From NCBI RefSeq assembly GCF_031581025.1, contig NZ_JAVLCA010000002.1: a stretch of 64,000 nt of DNA. One strand, 5' to 3'. This stretch comes from Salibaculum sp031581025 (GTDB taxonomy: Bacteria; Pseudomonadota; Alphaproteobacteria; Rhodobacterales; Rhodobacteraceae). The notes below the pieces were generated by a model that saw nothing but the letters and a program-made list of their open reading frames with translations, made no database searches and was not told the origin of the DNA. Each line of letters begins with the position of its first letter. Within the stretch, counting starts at the first letter, position 1. Below are positions 37,089 to 45,291 of this stretch, piece by piece. A program made the translations under genes and the position numbers.

Positions 37089-37748
37089 ATGCAGATTTCC
37101 AAGATTACAACGGCCGTCATGGCCGCATCACTCCTCTTCGTTGCCGCCTGTGAGGAAATGACCGACCCCAACAACCCCAACCGCAACAAGCAGACCGGTG
37201 CGACGGTGGGCGCGGGCCTTGGGGCCCTTGTGGGCATCGCGTCCGGCGACAATGCCGAGGAACGCCGCCGCGGCGCCGTCGTCGGTGCTCTGGTGGGTGG
37301 CGGCCTCGGCGCCGTCGGAGGCGCGCAACTGGACCGGCAAGAGGCCGAACTGCGCCAGCAGATGGGCAACAACGCGAACATCGTGAACACCGGCGATCAG
37401 CTGATCGTGACCCTGCCGCAGGATATCCTGTTTCCGACCGACAGCGCCCAGTTGACCGGCGCGCTGCGGTCGGACCTGACCACGCTGGCGGCCTCGATCA
37501 ATCGCTACGCGGGCACCACCGTCAACGTCATCGGGCATACCGACAACACCGGGGCGGCGTCCTATAATCAGGACCTCTCGGCGCGGCGCGCCCAGGCGGT
37601 CAGTTCCGTGCTGATCAGCGCCGGCGTGTCACCGGATAGGGTCCGCTCGATCGGGCGGGGCGAGAATGCGCCGGTGGCCACCAACCTGACCCCCGAAGGT
37701 CGCGCCCAGAACCGCCGGGTCGAGATCACCATCACGCCCAACGGCTGA
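37089..37748 (+). CDS. OmpA/YiaD-type outer membrane lipoprotein
   Basis: 219 aa. Signal with lipobox LLFVAAC (lipid on Cys21). A glycine-rich stretch with GATVGAGLGALVGIASGDN and GAVVGALVGGGLGAVGGAQLD resembles glycine-zipper segments. The C-terminal ~105 residues are an OmpA peptidoglycan-binding domain: ILFPTDSAQLTG, NVIGHTDNTGAASYNQDLSARRAQAV and GRAQNRRVEI with the conserved Arg. It anchors the outer membrane to peptidoglycan. Single gene, moderate promoter region of ~100 bp. Confidence 0.92.
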   Translation: MQISKITTAVMAASLLFVAACEEMTDPNNPNRNKQTGATVGAGLGALVGIASGDNAEERRRGAVVGALVGGGLGAVGGAQLDRQEAELRQQMGNNANIVNTGDQLIVTLPQDILFPTDSAQLTGALRSDLTTLAASINRYAGTTVNVIGHTDNTGAASYNQDLSARRAQAVSSVLISAGVSPDRVRSIGRGENAPVATNLTPEGRAQNRRVEITITPNG

Positions 37749-37813
37749 GAGCGCGACACCGGGGCGGGGCTGGATCTGACCCGGATTCGTGTCCCATTGA
37801 GCATGACGGCCTT

Positions 37814-37832
37814 TGGTCATAGGATTTGACCA
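37814..37832 (+). promoter_or_regulatory. Candidate autoregulatory operator of the GntR gene
   Basis: TGGT-N11-ACCA, arms TGGTCA and TGACCA, lies 21 bases before the GntR start. Half-sites and spacing equal those of the palindrome before glcD at 20945-20963, at the same distance from the start codon. Confidence 0.55.
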
Positions 37833-37853
37833 GCCCAATGACCCGAGGTCGCC

Positions 37854-38621
37854 ATGCCCTTCCAGCCCGTTCACCCGGAAAAGCTGTCCGACTCGGTCGT
37901 GCACCAGATCGAGCAGCTGATCCTGCGGGGTATCCTGCGCCCGGGGGAACGCCTGCCCTCGGAAAGGGAAATGTCCGAACGGCTGGGCGTCTCGCGCCCT
38001 TCCCTGCGCACGGCCCTGGCCGAGTTGCAGGAGTCCGGTCTACTGGCCAGCCGGGCCAGTTCCGGTGTCTACGTGGCCGAGGTTTTCGGCAATGCCTTTT
38101 CCGATGCTCTGGTGCGCCTCTTTTCCACCCATGACGAGGCTGTTTTCGACTACATCGCCTTCCGTTGCGACATGGAGGGCCTGGCCGCCGAGCGGGCCGC
38201 GCTTCATGGCACTCCAACTGACCTGAAAGTGATCGCCACGCTTTACGACAAGATGGCGTCCGCACATTCCAAGCGGAACCCGCAGGAAGAGGCCGCCCTG
38301 GATGCGGATTTTCACCTCTCGATCATCGAAGCCAGCCACAACGTGATCATGCTGCACATGATGCGGTCCATGTATCAGCTCCTGCGCGAGGGCGTCTTCT
38401 ACAACCGCCAGATCATGTTCAAGCAGCGCATGACCCGCGACAGCCTGCTGGACCAGCACCGCGCCATCAACGAAGCGCTTCAGGCGCGGGATGCGGTCGA
38501 GGCGCGCGCGGCGGTCGAGGCGCATCTGTCCTTCGTCGAACAGGCCCTGTGGGATCACAAACAGGCCGAACGTAACGAGGGGATCGCCCGGCAACGCTAC
38601 GATCACGAGGTCGGCCGATGA
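37854..38621 (+). CDS. FadR-type GntR regulator, candidate regulator of glycolate oxidation
   Basis: 255 aa. N-terminal winged helix: LSDSVVHQIEQLILRGILRPGERLPSEREMSERLGVSRPSLRTALAELQ (shown in part). The C-terminal FCD domain binds small carboxylic acids; metal-ligand-like residues are in DADFHLSIIEASHN and DQHRAINEALQARD. PdhR, LldR and GlcC are relatives. The matching TGGT-N11-ACCA sites before this gene and before glcD suggest that it controls both; glycolate would then be the likely ligand (inference). Lactate or pyruvate regulation elsewhere is the alternative. Confidence 0.85.
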   Translation: MPFQPVHPEKLSDSVVHQIEQLILRGILRPGERLPSEREMSERLGVSRPSLRTALAELQESGLLASRASSGVYVAEVFGNAFSDALVRLFSTHDEAVFDYIAFRCDMEGLAAERAALHGTPTDLKVIATLYDKMASAHSKRNPQEEAALDADFHLSIIEASHNVIMLHMMRSMYQLLREGVFYNRQIMFKQRMTRDSLLDQHRAINEALQARDAVEARAAVEAHLSFVEQALWDHKQAERNEGIARQRYDHEVGR

Positions 38622-38656
38622 CTGCCCGGGTACGCGGTCGTGCATAGCCATACATG

Positions 38657-38684
38657 AAAAAGGCCCGGGCGCTGGACCCGGGCC
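38657..38684 (-). terminator. Intrinsic terminator of the atp operon
   Basis: On the minus strand GGCCCGGG-TCCAGCG-CCCGGGCC is followed by TTTTT (plus-strand A run 38657-38661). It lies 25 bases after the last atp gene and also faces the end of the GntR gene, so it may serve both. Confidence 0.8.
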
Positions 38685-38708
38685 GTTTCAAGAAATCTGC
38701 AACCATGC

Positions 38709-39275
38709 TCAGTGAAGCTTGGCGCCCACCTCGGCGATCGAGTCATCGATACGCTTGTTGGCGCTGTCCGCGTCGGTCTGTTTGGCGATCACATCGCGCG
38801 CCGCGCTGATGGCCACGTCAACGGCCTGAGCCTGGACATCGCGCAGGGCCGCGTCCTTGGCGCTCTCGATCTGTTCCTCGGCGGCGGCAAGGCGGCGCGC
38901 GACCGAGGCCTTGATGTCTTCCTTGGCCTGGTTGGCCGAGGTCTTGGCCTCTTCCCGGGCGGTCTCGATAATGCGGTCGGCCTGCGCCTGTACCTCTTTC
39001 TGCTTGCGCTCGTAAGAGGCGAGCAACGTCTGCGCCTCTTCGCGCAGGGCCTTGGCCTCATCGAGTTCAGACTGGATACCAGCCGCGCGGTCGTCCAGCA
39101 TCTTGCTAAGTCTGCCGGGCACCTTGAAGTAGATGAGAACGCCAATGAAGACGATGAAGCCCAGCAGCACGATGAAGTCGGTGTTGTTGAGCGAGAAAAA
39201 GCCATACTCGCCGCTTGCGGCCAGCGCGGGCGAGCCGGCCAGTGCGAGCGCGGAGGTTGCGATCAGCCTGTTCAT
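38709..39275 (-). CDS. atpF: ATP synthase F0 subunit b
   Basis: 188 aa. A leader-like N-terminus (MNRLIATSALALAGSPALAA) is followed by one membrane helix (FIVLLGFIVFIGVLIYF) and a long charged coiled coil, the peripheral stalk that binds F1. The coil contains REEAQTLLASYERKQKEVQAQADRI. Last gene of the F0 operon, five bases after atpF'. The two diverged b-type subunits form a heterodimer, as in photosynthetic and other alphaproteobacteria. An intrinsic terminator follows. Confidence 0.93.
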   Translation of the reverse strand: MNRLIATSALALAGSPALAASGEYGFFSLNNTDFIVLLGFIVFIGVLIYFKVPGRLSKMLDDRAAGIQSELDEAKALREEAQTLLASYERKQKEVQAQADRIIETAREEAKTSANQAKEDIKASVARRLAAAEEQIESAKDAALRDVQAQAVDVAISAARDVIAKQTDADSANKRIDDSIAEVGAKLH

Positions 39276-39280
39276 GGCGC

Positions 39281-39829
39281 TTACCCCTTCATCTTGGCAT
39301 CAACGGCGGCGGTGACGGTGCGGCCGTCTGCCGTGCCGCCCATCGCGGTGACGATGTCCTTGGCGACATCCTTGGCAACATCGCGAACGCTTTCGCGGGC
39401 GCTGGCCTGGATCTCGGCGATGGCCTTCTCGCTCTCGGCCGTGCGGGCCGCGATCTCGGCATCGGCCTTTTCCATCTCCGCGTCCAGTTCGGCCTGGATG
39501 CCGGCCTTGGTCTCGGCGGCAATGCGCTGCGCCTCGGCGCGTGCGTCGGCAAGGGCCTTCTCGTAGGCTTGCTCGGCTTCCGTCGCTTTTTGCTTGAGCT
39601 CGTCGGCGGCAGCGATGTCGTTGGTGATCGTGCCCGCGCGCTCGGCCAGGACCGCGGCAATGCGCGGCAGCGCGATGCGCGATAGCACGAAATAGATCGC
39701 CACGAGCGCGAGTACGAGCCAGAAGATCTGGTTGGGCCACCAGTCGAAACACAGCTGCGGCATGCCGATGGCAGAGCCATCCGCGCCAATGCAGGTGCTT
39801 GCGGTTTGCCCGGGTGTTTCAGTCGCCAT
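39281..39829 (-). CDS. atpF': ATP synthase F0 subunit b'
   Basis: 182 aa. A ~30-residue N-terminal tail precedes the membrane helix IFWLVLALVAIYFVLSRIALP, then a coiled coil with ERAGTITNDIAAADELKQKATEAEQAYEKALADAR in part. MPQLCFDWWPNQIFWL is the typical b' start. It pairs with the b subunit in the peripheral stalk. It follows atpE by 83 bp and precedes atpF by five. Confidence 0.92.
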   Translation of the reverse strand: MATETPGQTASTCIGADGSAIGMPQLCFDWWPNQIFWLVLALVAIYFVLSRIALPRIAAVLAERAGTITNDIAAADELKQKATEAEQAYEKALADARAEAQRIAAETKAGIQAELDAEMEKADAEIAARTAESEKAIAEIQASARESVRDVAKDVAKDIVTAMGGTADGRTVTAAVDAKMKG

Positions 39830-39912
39830 GACGTCCTCCGTCGGAACCTGGTCTCACTGTCGGGCGGCCCGTCGCCGCGCCGCCCGCACGCAAGGATGGT
39901 GGTTCGTAAGGC

Positions 39913-40137
39913 TCAGACAGCGAACATCAGAAGCAGCGCGACAAGGAACGAGAAAATCCCCAGCGCCTCTGCGAAGGCGATGCCAATGAACAGGGTCGCG
40001 GTCTGGCCAGCGGCCGCCGAAGGATTGCGCAGTGCGCCGGCCAGGAAGTTGCCGGCCACGGCGCCCACACCGATGGCTGCCGCGCCGGAGCCGATTGCAG
40101 CCAGACCGGCGCCGATATGTGCGAGTTCGCCTTCCAT
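39913..40137 (-). CDS. atpE: ATP synthase F0 subunit c
   Basis: 74 aa, two-helix hairpin forming the rotor ring. The proton-carrying Glu57 lies in FIGIAFAEALGIF; the polar loop is ALRNPSAAAG. The glycine-rich first helix GAGLAAIGSGAAAIGVGAVAG packs the ring. Ring residues around Glu57 do not show the Gln/Thr/Ser set for sodium binding, so proton coupling is expected. Confidence 0.95.
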   Translation of the reverse strand: MEGELAHIGAGLAAIGSGAAAIGVGAVAGNFLAGALRNPSAAAGQTATLFIGIAFAEALGIFSFLVALLLMFAV

Positions 40138-40188
40138 GAGAGTTCTCCTTACGATTGATTTGGAAGTTTCAGGATTGGGGTTCGGACC

Positions 40189-40944
40189 CTAGTGCGACGG
40201 GTGCAGAGCATCCTTGAGATACACGCAGGTCAGAATGGTGAAGACATAGGCTTGGATGAAGGACACCAGCACCTCGAGCCCGTACATTGCGGTGATCGCC
40301 AGAACCGATAGCGGGCTGACAACGGCGATAGCGGCGAAACCCGCGAAAACCTTGATCACGGCGTGGCCGGCCATGAGGTTTCCAGCCAGACGGATGGAAT
40401 GGCTGACGGGGCGGACGAAATACGAGATCAGCTCGATCACGGCCAGGACCGGACGCAGCGCCAGCGGGGCACTATCGATCCAGAACAGCCCGAGGAACTT
40501 CGTCCCGTTCTTGACGAAGCCGAGGATTGTGACCGTCAGGAACACTGCCAGCGCGAGCAGCACCGTGACCGCGAAGTGTGATGTCGTCGTAAAGGCCGTG
40601 GGCACCAGCCCGATGAAGTTGGCGAAAACGATGAACATGAACAGTGTCATGATGTAGGGAAAGAAGACCACGGCCTCCTTGCCCGCCACGTCCTCGACCA
40701 TCTTGTAGACAAACCCGTAGGCAAGCTCGGCAACCGACTGCGTGCGGTCGGGCACGATGGCCCTGTGCCGCGTGCCCAGCACCAGCAAAAGGACAACACC
40801 AACGACAGCCAACGCCATCCAAAGCGTCGCGTTCGTGGGCGTGTACCAGTTGACCGTGCCGGTGCCGAACAGCGGTTCGACAATGAACTGGTCCATCGGG
40901 TGGAAAACCAGGCCGCTCTCTTCTCCGGTTGTCTCAGTCGCCAT
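40189..40944 (-). CDS. atpB: ATP synthase F0 subunit a
   Basis: 251 aa with five to six membrane helices. The essential arginine is in SHSIRLAGNLMAGH; upstream of it, ELISYFVRPV is also conserved. It forms the proton half-channels against the c-ring. The start overlaps the end of atpI by 11 bases, which indicates coupled translation. Confidence 0.94.
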   Translation of the reverse strand: MATETTGEESGLVFHPMDQFIVEPLFGTGTVNWYTPTNATLWMALAVVGVVLLLVLGTRHRAIVPDRTQSVAELAYGFVYKMVEDVAGKEAVVFFPYIMTLFMFIVFANFIGLVPTAFTTTSHFAVTVLLALAVFLTVTILGFVKNGTKFLGLFWIDSAPLALRPVLAVIELISYFVRPVSHSIRLAGNLMAGHAVIKVFAGFAAIAVVSPLSVLAITAMYGLEVLVSFIQAYVFTILTCVYLKDALHPSH

Positions 40945-41287
40945 CGCGTTCGTCTTTCCCGTCTTCGCCGCGCTGTCGGGACAGCTGCGTGTTCTGCATT
41001 TCTTCGGCCGTTCGCATCATGGTTTTGACACCGGCCGCGAGGCCCAAGAAAACGAATACCACCATCAACAAGGGCTGCGTGCCCAGAAGGGCGTCCAACC
41101 CGTATCCTATTCCGAAACCGATCCCCAGACCGGCCACAAGCTCGATCACCATCCGCCAGGCGTGCTGCGCCTGGGAATAATGTTCCTCGGAATGGTGCTT
41201 TGCGACCTCGTCGCCCCTGGCCGCTGCGATCTTCTCCTCAAGCGCCTTCAGGCGGTCCTTTGGATCGTGATCGGACAAGGCCGTCAC
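40934..41287 (-). CDS. atpI: ATP synthase assembly protein AtpI
   Basis: 117 aa with two membrane helices (MVIELVAGLGIGFGIGYGLDALL and PLLMVVFVFLGLAAGVKTMM), the Gly-rich AtpI/GxxxG pattern. It helps assemble the c-ring. The GTG at 41287 is listed; a TTG three codons later has a better placed AAAGGGG and may be the true start. First gene of the F0 operon. Confidence 0.88.
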   Translation of the reverse strand: MTALSDHDPKDRLKALEEKIAAARGDEVAKHHSEEHYSQAQHAWRMVIELVAGLGIGFGIGYGLDALLGTQPLLMVVFVFLGLAAGVKTMMRTAEEMQNTQLSRQRGEDGKDERDGD

Positions 41288-41307
41288 CCCTTTCCTCAGT
41301 TGCGGTT

Positions 41308-41336
41308 GTGCTAAGCCGGGCGGGGACCAGAGTCAA
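41308..41336 (-). promoter_or_regulatory. Candidate promoter of the atp operon
   Basis: On the minus strand TTGACT (41331-41336) and TAGCAC (41308-41313) are 17 bases apart, with the -10 about 20 bases before the atpI start region. The -35 matches consensus at five of six positions. Confidence 0.45.
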
Positions 41337-41427
41337 CGCCGACGCGCACGGAACCAAGTCATTGAAAAATAGGGGTGTTATGGAAATGTGCCAGCCTGTC
41401 ACACCCCGAAGGACCGGCCCGCCATAT

Positions 41428-41443
41428 TCAACCAGCTGGTTGA
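41428..41443 (+). promoter_or_regulatory. Perfect palindrome upstream of the ArsR gene, candidate operator
   Basis: TCAACCAGCTGGTTGA is a perfect 16-bp palindrome 30 bases before the ArsR start. The TTCAA...TTGA outline matches sites bound by ArsR-family repressors, which commonly repress themselves. It also lies upstream of the divergent atp operon. Confidence 0.5.
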
Positions 41444-41473
41444 CGTTTGGTGCGTTTGGCGCTTCATGGGGGC

Positions 41474-41824
41474 ATGAGCGCCTCACTGGACACCGTTTTC
41501 GCGGCCCTGGCCGATCCGACCCGACGGGCCATCCTGTCGATGCTGCTCGAGGATGACATGGCCGTCACCGATGTCGCGGCGCCCTTCGCGATGTCGCTGG
41601 CCGCGATCTCCAAGCACCTCGCGATCCTGACACGCGCCGGGTTGATCAGCCAGGACAGGCGGGGCCGGGTAAAATGGTGCAGGCTGGAACCCGACGCCCT
41701 ACGCGCGGCCAGCGTCTGGATGCAGGGCTTCGGCCAGTTCGACCAGATCGACCTGGACGCGTTCGAACGGTTCCTCGCCGGGGAATTGGCCACTTCCGGG
41801 GCGCAGTCGATCGACCCAGGATAA
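41474..41824 (+). CDS. ArsR-family transcriptional regulator
   Basis: 116 aa. Winged helix with LADPTRRAILSMLLEDDMAVTDVAAPFAMSLAAISKHLAILTRAGLISQDRRGRVKWCRL (in part), a standard ArsR/SmtB DNA-binding unit. There is no ELCVCD-type metal site; only one Cys (WCRL) is present, so metal sensing is unlikely. The longer start at 41447 lacks a ribosome site. It stands alone; the regulated genes other than itself are unclear. Confidence 0.88.
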   Translation: MSASLDTVFAALADPTRRAILSMLLEDDMAVTDVAAPFAMSLAAISKHLAILTRAGLISQDRRGRVKWCRLEPDALRAASVWMQGFGQFDQIDLDAFERFLAGELATSGAQSIDPG

Positions 41825-41852
41825 GCAACCATGAGGCTTGGCGCGCCGGGGC

Positions 41853-42731
41853 TTACCCCTGCTCCGCCCGCGCCCAATCCTTCAGGTGTTTCAGAAAGGC
41901 CTGGACCTTGGTCGTGCGGTGCAGGTCCACGTGGGTGACCAGCCAGAGCTGACCGCCCCAGTCTTCCTGCGCGGGCAGGACCTCGACAAGATCGGCGTGG
42001 CGCTCCAGTTCGCCGAAACTGACAAAGCCGATGCCCACGCCCGCGAGGACAGCATCGACGGTGTTTCGCGTAGTTGACGTGCGAAAGATCACCCGGTCCG
42101 GGGGCACGGCCCTCGCAAGCCACTGATCAAAGGGCGCGCGGCTGGCCTTGTCCTCGGGGCCGACGAACCAGTGCCGGGCCAGATCGTCTTCGCCAGCGGG
42201 CAGGCCGTACCGCGCGACATAATTGTTAGATGCCACGAGGTGTGCCGACTGCCGGATGAATTTCTGCACCACGTTGTCGGGCTGGTCGGGGGCCTTGCCC
42301 GCGCGGACGGCGACATGCGCCTCACCGTATTCCAGGCGGAACAGGCGCTGGCCCGTCAGGTAGCGGATGCTGATTTCGGGATAGGCCGCCCGGAACGAGG
42401 CCAGCACCGGCGTCAACTCGGGCGAGAACGCCTCCAGCGAAGTGATGACCAGTTCGCCGGTGACGCCTTCGCCCTGGCCCTTTATCCGGCCGGCCAGTTG
42501 GGTCAGCTGGTCATCGGTGGTCGCGGCCACCTGCATCAGGTCCTGGCCCGCCTCGGTGGGGGTATAGCCCCGGGCGTGACGCTGGAACAGACGGGTGCCC
42601 AGGCGCTCCTCCAGCGCGTCGATATGCCGGATCACCGTGGCATGGTGGACGCCCAAGACCTCGGCCGCGCCGCTGACGGTGCCGACCCGGGCCACCTGGT
42701 AGGCGGTGCGAATCTCGTCCCAATTGTCCAT
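41853..42731 (-). CDS. LysR-family transcriptional regulator
   Basis: 292 aa. N-terminal helix-turn-helix: TAYQVARVGTVSGAAEVLGVHHATVIRHIDALEERLGTRLFQRHARGYTPTEAGQ (in part). The C-terminal substrate-binding domain begins with GELVITSLEAFSPELTPVLASF. ATG at 42731 gives the family length; the open frame to 42965 runs into the pseudogene region. Convergent with arsR and divergent from the broken acylphosphatase gene. Target unknown. Confidence 0.88.
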   Translation of the reverse strand: MDNWDEIRTAYQVARVGTVSGAAEVLGVHHATVIRHIDALEERLGTRLFQRHARGYTPTEAGQDLMQVAATTDDQLTQLAGRIKGQGEGVTGELVITSLEAFSPELTPVLASFRAAYPEISIRYLTGQRLFRLEYGEAHVAVRAGKAPDQPDNVVQKFIRQSAHLVASNNYVARYGLPAGEDDLARHWFVGPEDKASRAPFDQWLARAVPPDRVIFRTSTTRNTVDAVLAGVGIGFVSFGELERHADLVEVLPAQEDWGGQLWLVTHVDLHRTTKVQAFLKHLKDWARAEQG

Positions 42732-42852
42732 CGGCCCCAACCCCTTCACTGTGGTCCAGTTACCCGGATCATGGGTCTGATTGCAACGGGGCCGGTCTTG
42801 CGCGGCGGCAGGACCGGGGTTTAAGGTCGTGGCTGTAGCGAGAGGGACCGCC

Positions 42853-43130
42853 ATGACCCGCACAGCTCTGCACGCACGCATCACCGGCCGGGTCCAGGGC
42901 GTGAGTTTTCGTGCCTGGACGCAGGAGCGGGCCCGCGCGCTGGGCCTTTCAGGGTGGGTGCGCAACCGGCCCGACGGCTAGGTCGAAGCGCTGATCTCGG
43001 GACCGGCAGCGGCGGTCGAGGACATGCGCACCCGGCTGCATGACGGCCCGCCGGCCGCCCGCGTGGCCGAGGTCGAGACCGCGCCGGCGGCCGAGGGGGA
43101 GCCCCCCATCCCTTCGAGGTGCGCGCCTGA
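42853..43130 (+). pseudogene. Acylphosphatase gene broken by a stop codon and a frameshift
   Basis: The 5' half reads MTRTALHARITGRVQGVSFRAWTQERAR, with the acylphosphatase motif GRVQGVSFR and GWVRNRPDG. An amber TAG at 42979-42981 then interrupts the frame where NRPDG-x-VEAL is expected. Translation past it, VEALISGPAAAVEDM, is normal. A second lesion lies at the C run 43102-43107: one more C would restore HPFEVRA and a stop at 43128. Two independent changes argue for decay over a single reading error. The intact enzyme (about 92 aa) would hydrolyse acyl phosphates. Confidence 0.85.
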
Positions 43131-43194
43131 GGGTCGGTACCGCTGGCCCACGTCTTGACTCCGGCGCATCGACAGCCTAAGCGGCACTCAACAT

Positions 43195-43216
43195 CCGGAA
43201 AGCGTCGACTTTCCGG
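43195..43216. other. Hairpin CCGGAAAG-N6-CTTTCCGG in the gap before ffh
   Basis: A perfect eight-base-pair stem in the 240-bp stretch between the acylphosphatase remnant and ffh. No T run follows. Otherwise I see no gene or RNA in 43131-43371; the 4.5S RNA signature is absent. Confidence 0.4.
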
Positions 43217-43371
43217 TCCCTGCCCGGTCAGGGATCGCCCCCCGTCAGCGAGGTTTCGCCCACGGGGGCAAGATACGTTCGCCCGTTTTCCGCATCCGGG
43301 GAGGCGTTCCATCGCGAGCCGTCCGTTCCCATATGGGGTGGGCAGAGAGAAACCGCCGAAGGAGGCGCATG

Positions 43372-44886
43372 ATGTTCGAGAGTCTTTCCGACCGCCTGTC
43401 CGGCGTCTTCGAGCGGCTGACCAAACAGGGCGCGCTCTCCGAGGAGGACGTCAAGACCGCCCTGCGCGAGGTCCGCGTCGCCCTGCTGGAGGCCGACGTC
43501 TCGCTCCCCGTCGCGCGCGATTTCGCCAAGGCGGTACAGAAGAAGGCCACCGGGCAGGCGGTCACGAAATCGGTCACGCCGGGCCAGCAGGTCGTCAAGA
43601 TCGTCCATGACGAACTGGTCCATGTCCTCACCGGCGACAGCGACCCCGGCAAGCTCAAGGTCGACAATCCGCCCGCGCCGATCCTGATGGTGGGCCTGCA
43701 GGGCTCGGGCAAGACGACGACAACCGCCAAACTGGCCAAGCGCCTGAAGGACCGCGAGGGCAAGAAGGTCCTCATGGCCTCGCTCGACGTGAACCGGCCC
43801 GCGGCCATGGAACAGCTGCAGATCCTGGGCACCCAGATCGGGGTTGACACCCTCTCGATCGTCAAGGGCGAAAGCCCCGTCCAGATCGCCAAGCGCGCCA
43901 AGACACAGGCCAGCCTCGGCGGCTATGATGTCTACATGCTCGACACCGCCGGGCGGCTGCATATCGACGAGGAACTGATCCAGCAGGCCGCCGAGGTCCG
44001 CGACGTGGCCAACCCGCGCGAGACCCTGCTGGTGGTCGATGGCCTGACCGGCCAGGACGCGGTGAATGTGGCCACCGAATTCGACGACAAGATCGGCGTT
44101 TCGGGCGTGGTCCTGACCCGGATGGACGGCGACGGACGCGGCGGCGCGGCCCTGTCCATGCGCGCGGTCACCGGAAAGCCCATCCGTTTCGTCGGCCTGG
44201 GTGAAAAGATGGACGCCATCGAGGAGTTCCACGCCGAACGCATCGCGGGCCGTATCCTGGGCATGGGCGACATCGTTTCGCTGGTCGAGAAGGCGCAGGA
44301 AACCATCGAGGCCGAACAGGCCGAACGCATGATGAAGCGGTTCCAGAAGGGCCGGTTCAACATGAACGACATGAAGATGCAGCTGGACCAGATGCAGAAG
44401 ATGGGCGGCATGGAAGGTGTGATGGGCATGATGCCGGGCATGAAGAAGGCCGCCAAGCAGATGCAGAACGCCGGCGTCGACGAGGATGTCTTCAAGCGCC
44501 AGGTGGCACTCATCAACTCAATGACCAAGACGGAACGTGCCAACCCGCAGATCCTTCAGGCCAGCCGCAAGAAGCGGATCGCCAAGGGTGCGGGGCTGGA
44601 GGTTTCCGAACTCAACCAGCTTCTCAAGATGCACCGGCAGATGGCCGACATGATGAAGAAGATGGGTAAGATGGGCAAAGGCGGCGCGCTCAAGCAGGCC
44701 ATGCAGGGCATGATGGGCGGAAAGGGGGCAGGCGGCGGTGGCATGCCCGACATGCAAGACCCAAAGGCCCTGGAAGAGGCTACCAAGGCACTTGGCGGCG
44801 GCAAGGGGATGCCCGGCGGGATGCCGGGGATGGGGGGCGGCACGCAACTGCCTCCGGGCCTCGGCGGTTTCGGAAAGAAGAAATGA
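43372..44886 (+). CDS. ffh: Signal recognition particle protein Ffh
   Basis: 504 aa. Targets membrane and secreted proteins with 4.5S RNA and FtsY. N domain at residues 1-~85; G domain with GLQGSGKTTTTAKLA, DTAGRL, and TRMDGDGRGGAALS; M domain from ~300, rich in methionine (MKMQLDQMQKMGGMEGVMGMMPGM), which forms the signal-peptide groove. An unusually long Gly/Met-rich tail follows. ATG at 43372 is six bases from GGAGG; ATG at 43369 is a close alternative. It heads the block ending at rpmE. Confidence 0.96.
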   Translation: MFESLSDRLSGVFERLTKQGALSEEDVKTALREVRVALLEADVSLPVARDFAKAVQKKATGQAVTKSVTPGQQVVKIVHDELVHVLTGDSDPGKLKVDNPPAPILMVGLQGSGKTTTTAKLAKRLKDREGKKVLMASLDVNRPAAMEQLQILGTQIGVDTLSIVKGESPVQIAKRAKTQASLGGYDVYMLDTAGRLHIDEELIQQAAEVRDVANPRETLLVVDGLTGQDAVNVATEFDDKIGVSGVVLTRMDGDGRGGAALSMRAVTGKPIRFVGLGEKMDAIEEFHAERIAGRILGMGDIVSLVEKAQETIEAEQAERMMKRFQKGRFNMNDMKMQLDQMQKMGGMEGVMGMMPGMKKAAKQMQNAGVDEDVFKRQVALINSMTKTERANPQILQASRKKRIAKGAGLEVSELNQLLKMHRQMADMMKKMGKMGKGGALKQAMQGMMGGKGAGGGGMPDMQDPKALEEATKALGGGKGMPGGMPGMGGGTQLPPGLGGFGKKK

Positions 44887-44956
44887 GTCGGCCCGTGCAC
44901 GAAAGTCCCTATACCGGCGGGCCGGCCCCACATGCCCCAGCGCATCGGAGCAGCCT

Positions 44957-45253
44957 ATGAGTGACACACCCCAGGACACCGCCGACATGCTGACCGGCCA
45001 TCGCGACAGCATCGACCGTCTGGACGCGATCCTGGTCTACACGCTGGCCGAACGGTTCAAGCAGACCCAGGCCGTGGGGCAGCTCAAGGCTGAACACGAT
45101 CTTCCGCCGTCCGATCCCCGGCGCGAGGCGCGCCAGATCGAACGGCTGCAGAAACTGGCGCTGGATGCCGATCTGGATCCGGAATTCGCCAGGAAGTTCC
45201 TGAACTTCATCATCGCTGAAGTCATTCAGCACCACAAAAAGCATCAAGGATAA
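44957..45253 (+). CDS. Chorismate mutase, AroQ type
   Basis: 98 aa, all-helical. Converts chorismate to prephenate for Phe/Tyr synthesis. HRDSIDRLDAILVYTLAERFKQTQAVGQLKAEHDLPPSDPRREARQIERL (in part) carries the AroQ arginines and lysine of the active site. ATG at 44957 has GGAG upstream; the longer frame to 44738 lies inside ffh. A chorismate mutase between ffh and rpsP is common in alphaproteobacteria, as I recall. Confidence 0.9.
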   Translation: MSDTPQDTADMLTGHRDSIDRLDAILVYTLAERFKQTQAVGQLKAEHDLPPSDPRREARQIERLQKLALDADLDPEFARKFLNFIIAEVIQHHKKHQG

Positions 45254-45291
45254 CGGGGCCCGCGCCCCAGCCATTCAAAGGAGATACCCCC

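Noticed and set aside
43131..43371. 4.5S RNA gene upstream of ffh
   Set aside because: The conserved SRP RNA core with its GGAA-type tetraloop and flanking asymmetric loop is not present; only an unrelated hairpin is seen.
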